Assembly: GCA_003551985.1 (NCBI GenBank)
Contig: PUOB01000061.1
Location: 1 to 12,701, forward strand
DNA length: 12,701 bases
DNA from: Desulfobacteraceae bacterium
GTDB lineage: Bacteria > Desulfobacterota > Desulfobacteria > Desulfobacterales > Desulfosalsimonadaceae
Direction of reading: 5' to 3'
Below the pieces are notes generated by a model. It saw only the letters and a program-made list of their open reading frames with translations. It was not told the origin of the DNA and did not search any database. Positions 12,095 to 12,701 of the stretch are shown piece after piece; the stretch's first letter is position 1, and each line of letters opens with the position of its first letter. The position numbers were made by a program, and so were the translations under genes.

Positions 12095-12155
12095 GGATAA
12101 CGAACTCTTCAGCGGCCGCGGCTCTTTTGCGGTCCGCTGGAAGAGATAGTTATGT
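12095..12155 (-). other. attC-like recombination site B
   Basis: Minus strand: ACATAAC, unpaired TAT, CTCTTC, bulged C, AGCGG, bulged A, CCGC, a 9-base loop, GCGG, CCGCT, GAAGAG, unpaired TTC, GTTATCC. Every structural element described for folded attC sites is present: AAC/GTT base, unpaired central spacer on both sides, stem, two bulged bases in the left arm and a terminal loop. The bulged C and A are the same bases at nearly the same spacing as in the aadA1 cassette site as I remember it. It lies upstream of the higBA promoter. Confidence 0.72.
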
Positions 12156-12245
12156 GTTTTGAACTTAATTTTAGATACTTATTATATATCCTCTTTGAAC
12201 GTTCGAAGAGAGATCCGACAATCGGGGGCGCTTTGTATTGCATTT

Positions 12246-12701
12246 CTATCCGGGGAAGGTCCTATCCACAAAAGGCCGCCGGACATTAGTGTGAAGCTCA
12301 AAATCCTGACGATGTAACCCGATGCGAAAGGGGGAGTCATGCCGTCTCGAAAGCGCCAGAACATACCCAGCGGGATCGATCCAGTTGATGGTATCGTTCG
12401 CTAAGACGGGAACAACATGATACAGGCCGCGCTCACCTGTTGTACCGGTCAATTCGGCCCGAACTCTGTTTTCGCGACCTGCCGCACGTTCCGGTTGGGG
12501 TAGGCTGCGTTCCCAGGCAAGAAAGAGCTGCGGATCGATAAAATCCTCGGCGTCGAGATCGTCATATTCTGCATTCAGCCACATGTCGAATTCCTCTCGG
12601 CGGGCGGCAGCCGCTTCACGTGTCTGAGCTAAGCCTCGTGATAGCGCGAATGCGACGAACGGGTCCAGTGTTCCCCACCGCAGTAATTCCCGTGCCCAAA
12701 A
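12246..12701 (-). CDS. Unidentified protein, 3' part only
   Basis: The frame is open from the right edge of the window to a TAG at 12246, about 151 codons, and is probably the C-terminal part of a larger protein. It reads FWARELLRWGTLDPFVAFAL at the edge, then AAARREEFDMWLNAEYDD, AEDFIDPQLFLAWERSLPQP, NWIDPAGYVLALSRRHDSPF and ends FVDRTFPG. It is rich in Trp, Asp and Arg, has no transmembrane segment and no motif I can name. The codons around the ATG at 12584 continue smoothly upstream, so that ATG is not the start. Its end may be displaced by a frameshift, since another frame runs on to 12182. Site B lies 90 bases further downstream. The gene might belong to a larger cassette or to flanking chromosome. 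Confidence 0.5.
   Translation of the reverse strand, partial: FWARELLRWGTLDPFVAFALSRGLAQTREAAAARREEFDMWLNAEYDDLDAEDFIDPQLFLAWERSLPQPERAAGRENRVRAELTGTTGERGLYHVVPVLANDTINWIDPAGYVLALSRRHDSPFRIGLHRQDFELHTNVRRPFVDRTFPG

Noticed and set aside
2478..12155. The hairpins as rho-independent terminators
   Set aside because: None is followed by a T-tract, the stems are bulged on one side only, and D1-D3 are near-identical repeats.

Overview
The window reads as an accessory region of a Gram-negative, probably anaerobic proteobacterium-like genome. The pointers are a rubrerythrin, a small CxC/CxxC zinc-ribbon protein and a REP-associated transposase containing a GPRACP repeat; I associate these with Desulfobacterota-type genomes, which is inference from memory. 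Nearly every real gene lies on the minus strand.

Layout from left to right: a partial zinc-ribbon gene (1-125); the broken tail of an alpha/beta hydrolase on the plus strand (305-592); a large imperfect palindrome (607-751) that supplies the 3' end of vapC in the first VapBC module (739-1358); a DMT/EamA-transporter remnant; rubrerythrin (1664-2212); and then a run of toxin-antitoxin modules. These are mazEF (2540-3081), mntA-hepT (3490-4129), a wrecked second nucleotidyltransferase-HEPN pair (4509-4981) and a second vapBC (5081-5676). From 5887 to 11275 lies a type I restriction-modification operon, hsdM - truncated REP-associated transposase - hsdS - hsdR, in which all the hsd genes are broken. 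It is followed by higBA (11461-12035) and an unidentified partial ORF at the right edge.

The main observation is that the toxin-antitoxin genes are separated by bulged hairpins resembling integron attC recombination sites. They are site A 2478-2532, D1 3401-3488, D2 4234-4298, C 5000-5073, D3 5765-5829 and B 12095-12155. Read on the minus strand, each starts with ...AAC, ends with GTT..., folds as an imperfect hairpin, and carries extra unpaired bases only in its left arm, always including an A. This asymmetry is what sets the polarity of known attC sites. A, D1, C and D2/D3 lie directly or closely 3' of a coding region, and the units they delimit are about 750-920 bp. This fits an integrase-less gene-cassette array (CALIN or sedentary chromosomal integron fragment) loaded with toxin-antitoxin modules, each intact one with its own recognisable promoter. 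No integrase gene or attI is in the window.

A 281-bp block made of the last codons of hsdR plus a D-type attC is present twice (4228-4508 and 5759-6039). It is joined at the same base to two unrelated sequences, a HEPN fragment and the N-terminal part of hsdR. The restriction system shows graded decay: hsdM has two in-frame stops, hsdS one frameshift, and hsdR has lost its whole motor region. The transposase gene sits exactly on the hsdM/hsdS junction between 10-bp direct repeats. Self-preserving toxin-antitoxin genes surviving among decaying passengers is what an immobilised cassette array would be expected to look like.
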